Source: an uncultured bacterium (GTDB taxonomy: Bacteria > Bacteroidota > Ignavibacteria > Kapaibacteriales > UBA4661). From it: a stretch of DNA of 64,000 bases. The stretch is taken from positions 1 to 64,000 of the forward strand of contig CALCNX010000032.1 in the NCBI GenBank assembly GCA_937899715.1. The letters are read 5' to 3'. Of the stretch, positions 8,507 through 17,125 are shown piece by piece; within the stretch, counting starts at the first letter, position 1; each line of letters starts with the position of its first letter. Both the position numbers and the translations under genes were made by a program. A model generated the notes under the pieces. It ran no database searches. It was not told the DNA's origin and saw only the letters and a program-made list of their open reading frames with translations.

Positions 8507-10807
8507 TTAGTTGCGAAGCGGCTTGCCGGTAGTAAGCATCGCCATAACGCGCTCTTGCGTTTTGGGTTGCTTCCAAAGGTCAACAAAGACTTCCCGCTCC
8601 AAATCGTGCATATATTCTTCGCTCACCTCGGTAACAAAGTTTTGCGTACCGCCGGAAAGAACGCGGGCAAGCGCCTTGGCGAGGTGTACATCGTAGTCGC
8701 TAATGTAGTTTGCCTCGCGCATACCCCAGACTGCCATAGAAAGGTTCGCGTATGCGGCTTCGCCCAGAACCTTGATGCGGCGAGGAAGCGGCGGAAGATA
8801 ATCCACAGCCAATTCCTGCACACGGCGCTTGGCATCAGCAATGACGCGCTGGCGGTTCATGGTGATAATATCCGATGCCTCAAGTAAGCCCATTTCCTGT
8901 GCTTCGTAGGCAGAGGTCGAAACTTTTGCCATGGAGATAAGTTGGAAAGCGCGTTTGACGGATTCAAACGGGTCTGCTTCGGGATGAAGCTGCTGATTGA
9001 AGCGCCAAAGCAGTTCTGTACAGCCGCCGCCAGCAGGAATCAAGCCCACGCCAGCTTCCACCAAGCCCATATATGTCTCTGCACCTGCCACGCGGGCATC
9101 GGCAATCATGCTCATCTCCACGCCGCCGCCGAGTGTCATATTGAAGGGAGCCGTTACAATCGGGAAGGGCGCATAACGCAACGCTCGAACAGCAGTCTGG
9201 AATCGAATCATTTCGGCATCAATGGCATCGAACATACCGGATTGTGCTGCCATTGCCATCACTAGAACGTTTGCGCCAGCACAGAAATTATCACCTTGAT
9301 TACCAATAACCAAGCCCGTATAGCCGTTTTTGGGAATAATCTCAACGGCAAGTTCCATAAGTGCAGTCACATCTTGCGTCAGCACGTTCATCTTGGTGTG
9401 CTTCTCAAGCAGAAGTACGCCGTCGCCAATGTCTAGGAGGCTTGCATTGTCCATACCTTTGATGATTCGCTTTTCGTCGCGGCGAACGTCAGGAATGTGG
9501 ATAACGCCTGCGGGACGTGGCATTGGTTTGTCATCGGGATAGAACTTTGCGCCTTTTGCGGCATACTCTTGGAGAATTGCGGGAATATCTTTACCCATTT
9601 TTTTGAGTTCGGCTATAACGTTGTCCAAGCCCAAAATATCGCACGTCTCGAAGGGACCGACTTGCCAGCCGAAACCCCAACACAAGCCGTTGTCAATCTC
9701 CAAGTACGAGTTAGCCACAACGCCGACTTTACTTGCAGCGTAGTGAATCATCTCGAATGTGGTACGGCGGATAAACTCACCATTGACATCTTGCAATGCA
9801 AAAGCAGTTCTAATGCGGTCTGCAAGCGGTTTTTCTTTTACTTTTTCCAGTTCGGCAATTTTTACTTTGCCGCGGTCTTCGTATTCAAGTGTGTCGAAAT
9901 TCAGGGCGAGAATTTTGCGTTTGCCTTTTTCGTCGCGTGTTGCTTTGTAGAAGCCGGATTTGGTCTTATCTCCAAGCAATTTTGCTTCCATCATCTTTGG
10001 CACAATTGCCGGAATATCAAACTCTTCGCCGGTGGAGTCTTTCAGACCTTTGGTAACGTGGAAGATAATATCAATGCCGCTCAAATCAGCGGTGCGGAAG
10101 GTAGCGCTGGAGGCGCGCCCCAGAATTGGACCTGTCAAAACGTCCACAACGTCCTGCTTTAACCCAAGTTCAATCATGATATTCATTGCCCTCACCATCG
10201 AGAACACGCCAACGCGGTTCGCCACAAAGCCCGGCACATCATTCGCAATAACGATGCCCTTGCCAAGAACGTGGTCGCCGAAATGTTTGAGTTCTTCGAT
10301 AACTTCCGGTGCGGTTTCTTTGGTGGGGATAAGTTCCAGTAGGTGCAGGTAGCGTGGTGGGGTAAAGAAGTGAGCACCGATAAAGCGTTTGCGGAATGCC
10401 TTCGAGCGACCTTCAATTTGGAGGTGCATCGGGATTCCGCTTGAGTTGCTGCTGATAATCGCCGTCGGGGAGACGTGTTTTTCAACCTTTTCCCACAACT
10501 GCCGTTTAATAGTCAGGTCTTCCAAGACCGCTTCGACAACCCAGTCAGCTTCAGCAAGTTTGGCAATATCATCTTCGGTGTTGCCAACGGTGATAAGCCG
10601 TACGCGATCTTTACTCATAAACGACGCAGGTTTGGCTTTGGTAGCACGGTCGAGACCGGCTTTTCCGATAGCGTTGCGGTCGTTACCCTCTTTGGCAGGA
10701 ATATCAAGCATCAGCACCGGAATACCGGCATTAGCGATATGTGCAGCGATTGCTGCGCCCATGGTGCCTGAGCCGATAACGGCAGCGCGGCGGATTTTGT
10801 GGGACAT
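8507..10807 (-). CDS. 3-hydroxyacyl-CoA dehydrogenase / enoyl-CoA hydratase fusion (FadN type)
   Basis: This 766-residue bifunctional beta-oxidation enzyme has the dehydrogenase first and the hydratase last, the order of Bacillus FadN and the reverse of E. coli FadB. The N-terminal Rossmann motif is VIGSGTMGAAIAAHIANAG (about 10-28), followed by SSNSSGIP and HFFTPPRYLHLLELIP. The crotonase half has GNQGDNFCAGAN and the oxyanion-hole segment MTLGGGVEMSM, with AGVGLIPAGGG further on. It would interconvert enoyl-CoA, 3-hydroxyacyl-CoA and 3-ketoacyl-CoA in the cytoplasm. The start at 10807 is preceded by GAGG at the proper distance. The thiolase and acyl-CoA dehydrogenase partners expected beside fadN are not in the window, so it appears to be a single-gene unit. 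Confidence 0.88.
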   Translation of the reverse strand: MSHKIRRAAVIGSGTMGAAIAAHIANAGIPVLMLDIPAKEGNDRNAIGKAGLDRATKAKPASFMSKDRVRLITVGNTEDDIAKLAEADWVVEAVLEDLTIKRQLWEKVEKHVSPTAIISSNSSGIPMHLQIEGRSKAFRKRFIGAHFFTPPRYLHLLELIPTKETAPEVIEELKHFGDHVLGKGIVIANDVPGFVANRVGVFSMVRAMNIMIELGLKQDVVDVLTGPILGRASSATFRTADLSGIDIIFHVTKGLKDSTGEEFDIPAIVPKMMEAKLLGDKTKSGFYKATRDEKGKRKILALNFDTLEYEDRGKVKIAELEKVKEKPLADRIRTAFALQDVNGEFIRRTTFEMIHYAASKVGVVANSYLEIDNGLCWGFGWQVGPFETCDILGLDNVIAELKKMGKDIPAILQEYAAKGAKFYPDDKPMPRPAGVIHIPDVRRDEKRIIKGMDNASLLDIGDGVLLLEKHTKMNVLTQDVTALMELAVEIIPKNGYTGLVIGNQGDNFCAGANVLVMAMAAQSGMFDAIDAEMIRFQTAVRALRYAPFPIVTAPFNMTLGGGVEMSMIADARVAGAETYMGLVEAGVGLIPAGGGCTELLWRFNQQLHPEADPFESVKRAFQLISMAKVSTSAYEAQEMGLLEASDIITMNRQRVIADAKRRVQELAVDYLPPLPRRIKVLGEAAYANLSMAVWGMREANYISDYDVHLAKALARVLSGGTQNFVTEVSEEYMHDLEREVFVDLWKQPKTQERVMAMLTTGKPLRN

Positions 10808-10954
10808 TGAAAACCTCGTTGTCTGGATGAAGTGGAATAAATCTATTGGGTTAGAGTCAGTGTTTTTAATTGTTCGGTATCAACTGTTTGCATGTCAACT
10901 ATTTGAACGCGGAAAGATAGCGAAAAAAGTCAATGCAGAGTTTGTGATAGCGCA

Positions 10955-10988
10955 GCAAGCGTTTCACTATTCAATATGAAACGCTTGC
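10955..10988 (-). terminator. Hairpin between the receiver gene and the fadN-type gene
   Basis: A 12-base perfect inverted repeat (GCAAGCGTTTCA / TGAAACGCTTGC) lies after the stop of the receiver gene. No T-tract follows on either strand, so the terminator role is only probable. Confidence 0.4.
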
Positions 10989-11025
10989 CCTAGCAGAGTA
11001 GATTTCGTCTTTTAATTCAGGGTTT

Positions 11026-11397
11026 TTATGCCTGTTGCCCAAGTTGTTCTTGCACAATTTTGAGCAGGTCAGCGGGCCAAATTGGTTTCGTCAGATACGC
11101 ATTCGCACCGAGCGCTTTGCCCTTCGCAACGTCTTCTTCCGATGCTTTCGCCGTGAGGAAAATTACCGGAATCTTCGCTGTCGCTGCGTTCTTGCGTAAT
11201 TCTTGGATGAAGCCGTAGCCGTCCAAAACAGGCATAGCAATATCGCAAATAATCACATCCGGCATACTCTGGGTTGCCATTTGCAAGCCGATGGAGCCGT
11301 TCTCTGCGTAGAATGCTTCAAAGCCGGATATACGCAGCATCATTCCGACACTGCGGCGAATTGATTCGTCATCTTCAATAACAAGGATTTTTTTCAT
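11026..11397 (-). CDS. Single-domain response regulator (CheY-like receiver)
   Basis: The 123-residue protein consists only of a receiver domain. The acidic pair is D9/D10 in IEDDES, the phospho-acceptor is D52 in IICDIAMP, the switch Thr is in FLTAK, and the conserved Lys is in LTKP. There is no output domain, so it must act by protein contact. The start at 11397 (MKKILVIEDD) agrees with the promoter at 11432-11462; the longer open frame would begin inside that promoter. The adjacent histidine kinase gene (start 13439, same strand) is the obvious partner, although the receiver has its own promoter. Confidence 0.88.
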   Translation of the reverse strand: MKKILVIEDDESIRRSVGMMLRISGFEAFYAENGSIGLQMATQSMPDVIICDIAMPVLDGYGFIQELRKNAATAKIPVIFLTAKASEEDVAKGKALGANAYLTKPIWPADLLKIVQEQLGQQA

Positions 11398-11431
11398 AGC
11401 GCTGTGAAATGAAACATAATGAGGAAACACG

Positions 11432-11462
11432 TAAAATTAACAGTCATTGGGTCAATGTGCAA
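11432..11462 (-). promoter_or_regulatory. Promoter of the receiver gene
   Basis: On the minus strand, TTGCAC (TTG at 11460-11462), a 20-base gap after TTG and TAATTTTA (11432-11439) fit the window-wide promoter pattern. It sets a short leader of about 28 bases. Confidence 0.6.
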
Positions 11463-11546
11463 ACGAATACTGCACACTTTTGTCAAGAAATGAGATTTAT
11501 TTACGATTATTTGAAATCTGGGCAGATTCTTGTGCGAAAACTATCC

Positions 11547-13439
11547 TTACGATAGGTCGTGGATAAGCTGAGAATCTTGCTCAAACGGCGAAGCGAGGGG
11601 TAAGGTAACCGTAAAAGTTGTGCCTTTGCCAAGATCACTCTGCACCGTAATAGTACCGTTCAGATACTCGACCATTTTTTGTACAATTGCCAATCCCATA
11701 CCCGTACCGCCGATGTTACCGATATTTGTTCCGCGGTGAAATGGCTCGAAGATGCGCGGCAGGTCGTCGTGCGGAATCCCGATGCCGCTATCTTGTATAT
11801 TGAAGACGATTTGCTCGTCGTTCAGATTGACATTAAAATAGACCGGCGAGCCGTCGGGTGAATACTTATCGGCATTGGAAAGCAGATGGTCAAGGATTTG
11901 GCGCATCATTCCTTCATCCACAATATAGTCTTGTTCGCGTACCGGTGGCGCGTAGAGCAAGGTGTGTTTTTGCCCGTAGCGTTCCTGTACGTTGGCAGCG
12001 AAGTCCGCGCACCACGAGCGAATCTTCATGGAAGAGCGTTTGGGGCGAATCTCTCCGGCTGCTGCTCGCCCGAACATGAGCAAATTGTCCAAAAGTCCCG
12101 TCATATGGTGAACGCCGTTGCTGATACGTCCAAGGCTTTCCAAACGCTCCTCCTCGTTGATAACGTGTGCAAAATCTCGCAAAATACCGACCGAAAGGAG
12201 AATGGACGTGAGCGGAGTACGAAATTCGTGCGAGGCAATCGTAACGAAGCGAGTTTTGAGTTCGATCAGTTCTTTTTCTTTCAAAAGCGCTTTGTTCATT
12301 TCCTCTTCGGCGCGGCGGCGTTCGTCTATGTCCAAAAGAACACCCTGATAGCCAATAACAACGCCGTCAGTATCACGAACTGCCATAAGGCTGTCTTCTA
12401 CCCAACATACACGACCCTTGGGCGTAAGCAACCGATATTCGCGGCGCAAATGGTCTGCTTTTGTCTTGGAAAGATGCCGAAAACTGTCGAAAACCTTGTC
12501 GCGGTCGGCTTGATGAACATGGTGCAAAAATGAAATTGCGCCCGATGTGAAATCTTGAGCCGTAAATCCAAATTGATTGATATTTTCACTGACAAATTCT
12601 AACGGAAAACTCGGCTTGATAGAAAACTGATAAATGACAGCCGGACTTTTGTCAATGATGACTTTTGCCCGCCGGAGCATATCTTCTGCTTGCTTGCGGC
12701 GTGTGATGTCCAGCACAAAAACGATGAGTTTCTTACCGTCATCTTCATTAGACGCATCGTCGTTGGTGCTGTGGACAGAGTCAGTCAGAACAGTAATTCG
12801 CTGACCGGATTTGGTGAGCAGCGTCCGTTCACCCCGCATCTCGGCTTGACCACTGAAGATACGACGGTAGAGCGATTCTACCTGAGGCAATTCTTCAGTG
12901 CTGAAGAGCATTGAAAACGGTTTACCCTGTAATTCTTTTGCATCATAGCCGAATAGAGCGCAGTATGCGGGATTCACGTATTCAAATAGGCTTTGCTGAT
13001 TCGTAATACAAATCCCGACTGGTGATTTCTCAATAACATTGCGAAATCTCTCTTCGCTCCGGCGGAGACTGGATTCTACCGAGCGACGGTCTTCCATCTC
13101 TCGCTCAAGTTGCTTGATGAAGTCGTGCATCACGTCTGTCCGCTTGCGGAGTTGATGCTCGACCCCATCGCGTTGACCTATTTCGGCTTGCAACTGCATG
13201 ACAAGCTCTTGTAAAAGCTCGGTGCGCTGGCGCAAAAGATATTCAAATTCTTGAGTGGTGCGATGAAGGCGCGACTCTATGTCCAGACGGTGATTTGTTT
13301 CTTCGGCTAGTCGCTGTTCTAACTGGGCAATGCGCTCACTGGCGCTCTCAAGAGAACTCTCAAGGAAAGCGCTTGGCTGCCGGAATGTATCGGGTAGCAC
13401 TTGTTCAGTTGTAACGGGCAATGATGTTTTCTTTGCCAT
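11547..13439 (-). CDS. Cytoplasmic PAS-PAS sensor histidine kinase
   Basis: This 630-residue kinase has no signal peptide or membrane segment. Residues ~30-135 are charged and heptad-like, a likely long coiled coil. Two PAS/PAC modules follow (about 130-250 and 255-380; PVGICITNQQ..., WVEDSLMAVRD...). The HisKA domain carries H404 in ASHEFRTPLTS. The ATP-binding domain has the N-box LSNADKYSPDG, DSGIGIP and GGTGMGLAI. It would sense a cytoplasmic or redox/ligand signal through PAS and pass phosphate to a receiver, most likely the stand-alone one encoded next downstream. The promoter is visible at 13532-13562. Confidence 0.9.
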   Translation of the reverse strand: MAKKTSLPVTTEQVLPDTFRQPSAFLESSLESASERIAQLEQRLAEETNHRLDIESRLHRTTQEFEYLLRQRTELLQELVMQLQAEIGQRDGVEHQLRKRTDVMHDFIKQLEREMEDRRSVESSLRRSEERFRNVIEKSPVGICITNQQSLFEYVNPAYCALFGYDAKELQGKPFSMLFSTEELPQVESLYRRIFSGQAEMRGERTLLTKSGQRITVLTDSVHSTNDDASNEDDGKKLIVFVLDITRRKQAEDMLRRAKVIIDKSPAVIYQFSIKPSFPLEFVSENINQFGFTAQDFTSGAISFLHHVHQADRDKVFDSFRHLSKTKADHLRREYRLLTPKGRVCWVEDSLMAVRDTDGVVIGYQGVLLDIDERRRAEEEMNKALLKEKELIELKTRFVTIASHEFRTPLTSILLSVGILRDFAHVINEEERLESLGRISNGVHHMTGLLDNLLMFGRAAAGEIRPKRSSMKIRSWCADFAANVQERYGQKHTLLYAPPVREQDYIVDEGMMRQILDHLLSNADKYSPDGSPVYFNVNLNDEQIVFNIQDSGIGIPHDDLPRIFEPFHRGTNIGNIGGTGMGLAIVQKMVEYLNGTITVQSDLGKGTTFTVTLPLASPFEQDSQLIHDLS

Positions 13440-13531
13440 AGCCTGTAACCTTCGGAAGCCTTATCTGGTGCGTCGTGTGCTTCACCGATGCTTGAGTGGG
13501 GAAGAGTTTATTGCCGTTTTTCTAGCAAACC

Positions 13532-13562
13532 TGAATCTAGCACTTAATTTGCGATTAAACAA
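13532..13562 (-). promoter_or_regulatory. Promoter of the PAS histidine kinase gene
   Basis: TTGTTT (TTG at 13560-13562 on the minus strand), a 20-base gap after TTG and TAGATTCA (13532-13539). The predicted leader is about 85 bases. The sequence between this promoter and the divergent one at 13695 shows no other feature I can support. Confidence 0.5.
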
Positions 13563-13694
13563 ACGATGATTTTGTATCGGAACGGAAAAAAGGGACTTGA
13601 GCTTTTCATATTTTGGTGTTTCGGTGATTTCGTTGTTGTAGATTACGCTCCTCGCAGAAGCATCGAAAATGAATAAAAATTAACCATTTATACA

Positions 13695-13725
13695 TTGAAC
13701 GCACACAAAATTTGGCATAATTTTG
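13695..13725 (+). promoter_or_regulatory. Promoter of the membrane acyltransferase-like gene
   Basis: TTGAAC (13695-13700), a 17-base spacer and TAATTTTG (13718-13725). Its -7 element is identical to those upstream of tRNA-Thr and the aldehyde dehydrogenase gene. Confidence 0.65.
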
Positions 13726-13790
13726 TAATGTACTACACGCATCTTTAGCCTTGATTTTTTCATCACTTTTTGGTACGCATAATCTTTCCA

Positions 13791-14954
13791 ATGGCAACCG
13801 CAGAAATAGCAAATCCCCCCGCCGTAAAGCCGCAGCGCTTCTATATTCTTGACCTTGTTCGCCTCGTGGCGATGGTAATGATGATGCAGGGGCATACCCT
13901 AGATGCGATGGTGTCCGCGCAATACCTTAATCTTGCCGATTTTCCATGGAACATCTGGCATTTTCTGCGTGGCTTGACTGCACCAACGTTCCTGATGATT
14001 TCCGGTGCTGTTCAAGTCTTTGCCACCAAGCGTGATGCTAACGGCTCTATCGCTCCAAATGTCTTCCAAAAGCGCATAGAGTGGGGATTTATACTCATTG
14101 CCATTGCCTATTTGCTGGTCTTTCCGGCAAATCGCATTTTTGATTTGCCATTTGTTCCGGCTGATGGCTGGCGGGCATTCTTCCAGACGAATATTCTTCA
14201 CGTCTCTGGTGTAACGCTTATTGCAACGATGCTGCTGATGAAAGTCACGACCAATAATCGCACGTTTGCGACTGTCTCGCTGATGATTGCCTCTTGTATT
14301 CTTGCCTTTGCGCCTATTGCCGACACGATGAATTGGTTTGCATTTATGCCTGAATGGTTAGGTGCATATTTCTCATTCAAGCATGGTTCGCTCTTTACGC
14401 TTTTGCCTTTTGCAGCGTATATGTTTGTTGGGGTGGGTGTGGGAACACTTCTTGCAGAAATTCCCGCCAGTGAGCGTGAACGTCGTTTCCCGCTCTATGC
14501 TTTTGGGGTCGGCGCATTATGCCTTCTCTTTGGACTTGCTGGAACATACCTGCCGATTACGCTCTATCCGCAGCACGATTACTATCTTACCAGTCCTCAC
14601 TTTGCGCTTATTCGCGTTGGCTGTGTGCTCGTATTTATGGGCATACTTACCTATTTGTATCGTTTCACTCGCCGTTTCGAGGAATACTATTCACGCTTAG
14701 GAAAAAAATCGCTCTACATTTATACTGCACATCTCGTCTTGCTCTTTGGTACACCGTGGTTTGGTGGGCTTGCTCGTGGTGCTGCCTTTCGTTCGATGAC
14801 GCTTGCCGAAGGTGCCTTAGTCGCGTTTGCGGTTGTTGCTTTTACTCTTGTCAGCGCTTACATCCTTGACTATTATCAGCGCCATTCCCATCCTATTCGC
14901 AAGGGTATTCGCCTTTCGTTCGGAGTGATATTGTTATATGCCCTGCTAGTCTAA
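13791..14954 (+). CDS. Polytopic membrane protein, acyltransferase/DUF1624-like
   Basis: This 387-residue inner-membrane protein has about ten hydrophobic helices. The start RFYILDLVRLVAMVMMMQGH followed by FLRGLTAPTFLMISG resembles the heparan-glucosaminide N-acetyltransferase-like (DUF1624) and OpgC/acyltransferase-3 superfamily. There, Asp/Arg near the N-terminus and the His of the first helix are conserved. Such proteins transfer acyl groups across the membrane to sugars or lipids, but nothing here indicates the acceptor. The ATG at 13791 was chosen over a GTG/ATG seven codons earlier. It is a single-gene unit between a divergent kinase and asnB. Confidence 0.65.
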   Translation: MATAEIANPPAVKPQRFYILDLVRLVAMVMMMQGHTLDAMVSAQYLNLADFPWNIWHFLRGLTAPTFLMISGAVQVFATKRDANGSIAPNVFQKRIEWGFILIAIAYLLVFPANRIFDLPFVPADGWRAFFQTNILHVSGVTLIATMLLMKVTTNNRTFATVSLMIASCILAFAPIADTMNWFAFMPEWLGAYFSFKHGSLFTLLPFAAYMFVGVGVGTLLAEIPASERERRFPLYAFGVGALCLLFGLAGTYLPITLYPQHDYYLTSPHFALIRVGCVLVFMGILTYLYRFTRRFEEYYSRLGKKSLYIYTAHLVLLFGTPWFGGLARGAAFRSMTLAEGALVAFAVVAFTLVSAYILDYYQRHSHPIRKGIRLSFGVILLYALLV

Positions 14955-14987
14955 GAAAATTTAGATGCTCTCGACTTATTTCAAATC

Positions 14988-15028
14988 AAAGGCGCAAAAG
15001 CACGAAATAGAAAGGCTTTTGCGCCTTT
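14988..15028 (+). terminator. Terminator hairpin between the membrane protein gene and asnB
   Basis: The stem AAAGGCGCAAAAGC / GCTTTTGCGCCTTT has a 13-base loop. The T-tract is short and belongs to the stem. Confidence 0.6.
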
Positions 15029-15083
15029 AATGTTCTATGATTATTTTAGAAGAAATTTCCTTCCTAACCAATCCCCCCACTCT

Positions 15084-17027
15084 ATGTGTGGAATAGCAGG
15101 AATCGTCGAATACTCACCCTCACAGCCAACAATAAGCGAAGCACTTTTGAAGCGCATGAGCGACGCAATTGCTCATCGCGGTCCTGATGATGATGGGCAG
15201 TGGATGTCGCCCAATCGCAAAGCCGGACTTGCTTTCCGCCGTCTCGCCATTATAGACCTTTCCGCCAATGGTCATCAGCCGATGACGACAGCAGACGGGC
15301 GCTTTACGATTGTTTTCAATGGGGAAGTGTACAACCACCGTGCGCTCCGCAGTGAACTCGAAGCAAAAGGCTATCAATACCGCTCCCAAAGCGACACTGA
15401 AACCATCCTCTATGGTTTCGCAGAATGGGGCGTAGATGTACTTCAACGAATGGTCGGGATGTGGGGGCTGGCAATTTGGGATGACCATAAGCAGGAGCTT
15501 TTCTGCGCTCGTGACCGTATTGGCATCAAGCCGCTTTACTACACGCTTCAGGGCGGACGTTTTCTCTTCGGTTCAGAAATCAAAGCAATGCTGGCACATG
15601 AGCAAATAAGCGCTTCGATGAATATGGCAGAACTGCCGAATTACCTCACCTATTCGATGACGGGCGCAACAACGCTCTTTGACAACATTCACAAACTCGC
15701 GCCCGGACATTTTTTGCGACTCACGAAAAGCGGCGATTTATATATCGAAGAATACTGGAATCCTCTTCAAACAGCTCTTCATGTTCTGCCCGATAGCGCA
15801 GCGCCAAGCAATCAAACAGATATTGAGCAAGAAATCATGCGTCTTCTCCGGCAATCGGTGAAAGACCGAATGATGAGTGATGTTCCCTTTGGCGTATTTC
15901 TGAGCGGCGGCATAGATTCCAGCCTCAACGTGGCGTTGATGGCAGAGTTAATGAATCGCCCGGTGGATACGTTTTCGGTAGGATTCAAAGAATTGGAGCA
16001 ATACAACGAAATGCAGTATGCACAGCGTGTGGCAGCAGTTTTCAAGACAAATCACCACGAGATATTGATTGACCACAAGGACGCGCTTGAGGTGATGGAG
16101 CGTCTCGCATGGCATGAAGACGAGCCAAACGGCGACCCTGTGTGTATTCCACTCAACTTTGTGAGTAAACTTACACGTGAGAGCGGTACTATCGTTGTGC
16201 AAGTCGGCGAAGGCAGCGATGAACAATTCGCCGGCTACTCATGGATGCACCGCGAGTTGCGTTTTTATCGTTCATGGTGGCGGTGGTTTCAGGTATTACC
16301 GACATCGGTGCGCTCGTTAAGCTATGGCGTAGCAAAGCCACTTTTGGCATCGCAAGGGCAGTTTTTGGCGCTGGACTACCTGCGGCGCGGTGCGCGGGGT
16401 TCGTCGCTCTATCGTGGTGGTGGTGTGGACGTGGTGCCAACGCTGCAAGAACGCCTGTTTACACCCCAGTTCCGCCATTTGTACGAAGCATCCGACGCAC
16501 TGGCTCAAAATCTCAATGCGGAGGTGCTTGCTCGCAAGCCCGATGCGGATTTTCTCACGCAGATAGCGTACTTTGAGTTTCGCCACCGTCTGCCGGAATT
16601 ACTTTTGATGCGTATGGACAAAATTAGCATGGCGCACGGTTTGGAGGCACGAGTGCCATTTTTAGACCATCGCTTGGTAGAATACACGATGACGCTGCCC
16701 GAAAATGTAAAAGTGCCGCGTCTTGAGTACGCAGGCGGCGAAACCAAGCACCTGCTGAAGCGCGCTGTGGAGAATGTGCTGCCGCATGACATTATTTATC
16801 GCAAAAAACAAGGCTTTGCCGCGCCCGTCAACGAATGGTTCCGCAAACCGCTCAAAACCTATTGGGAAAGCGAAGTGCTATCGTCGCGTCTCGTTAAGGA
16901 CGGCATTTTCGACCGCAAAGCACTCGAAAGCGTGATGCAGCGCCACGCTAGCGGCAAACGCAATGACGGCAAATCGCTCTACGCCTTGCTCAACCTCGCA
17001 CTGTGGCATAAGCAATTTATTGGTTAA
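15084..17027 (+). CDS. asnB: Glutamine-hydrolysing asparagine synthetase
   Basis: This 647-residue enzyme makes asparagine from aspartate, ATP and glutamine nitrogen. Cys2 of MCGIAGIV is the amidotransferase nucleophile once Met1 is removed, which fixes the start at 15084 and excludes the upstream extension to 15030. The glutaminase domain shows RGPDDDG, RLAIIDLS and NGEVYNH. The synthetase domain has the PP-loop SGGIDSS and later VGEGSDEQFAGY. The C-terminus (KKQGFAAPVNEWF) is typical of the long bacterial AsnB family. Members of this family sometimes modify envelope or peptide substrates, but with no such genes nearby, plain asparagine synthesis is the simplest reading. Confidence 0.88.
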   Translation: MCGIAGIVEYSPSQPTISEALLKRMSDAIAHRGPDDDGQWMSPNRKAGLAFRRLAIIDLSANGHQPMTTADGRFTIVFNGEVYNHRALRSELEAKGYQYRSQSDTETILYGFAEWGVDVLQRMVGMWGLAIWDDHKQELFCARDRIGIKPLYYTLQGGRFLFGSEIKAMLAHEQISASMNMAELPNYLTYSMTGATTLFDNIHKLAPGHFLRLTKSGDLYIEEYWNPLQTALHVLPDSAAPSNQTDIEQEIMRLLRQSVKDRMMSDVPFGVFLSGGIDSSLNVALMAELMNRPVDTFSVGFKELEQYNEMQYAQRVAAVFKTNHHEILIDHKDALEVMERLAWHEDEPNGDPVCIPLNFVSKLTRESGTIVVQVGEGSDEQFAGYSWMHRELRFYRSWWRWFQVLPTSVRSLSYGVAKPLLASQGQFLALDYLRRGARGSSLYRGGGVDVVPTLQERLFTPQFRHLYEASDALAQNLNAEVLARKPDADFLTQIAYFEFRHRLPELLLMRMDKISMAHGLEARVPFLDHRLVEYTMTLPENVKVPRLEYAGGETKHLLKRAVENVLPHDIIYRKKQGFAAPVNEWFRKPLKTYWESEVLSSRLVKDGIFDRKALESVMQRHASGKRNDGKSLYALLNLALWHKQFIG

Positions 17028-17125
17028 ATTGTATTCTGATTATGATGCAGCCGCAAAAAGAGTTTGAATGAAATCTTTCGTATAGTTTTATCTCCATTTT
17101 TATCTGTAACCTTTGAGGAGTGAAT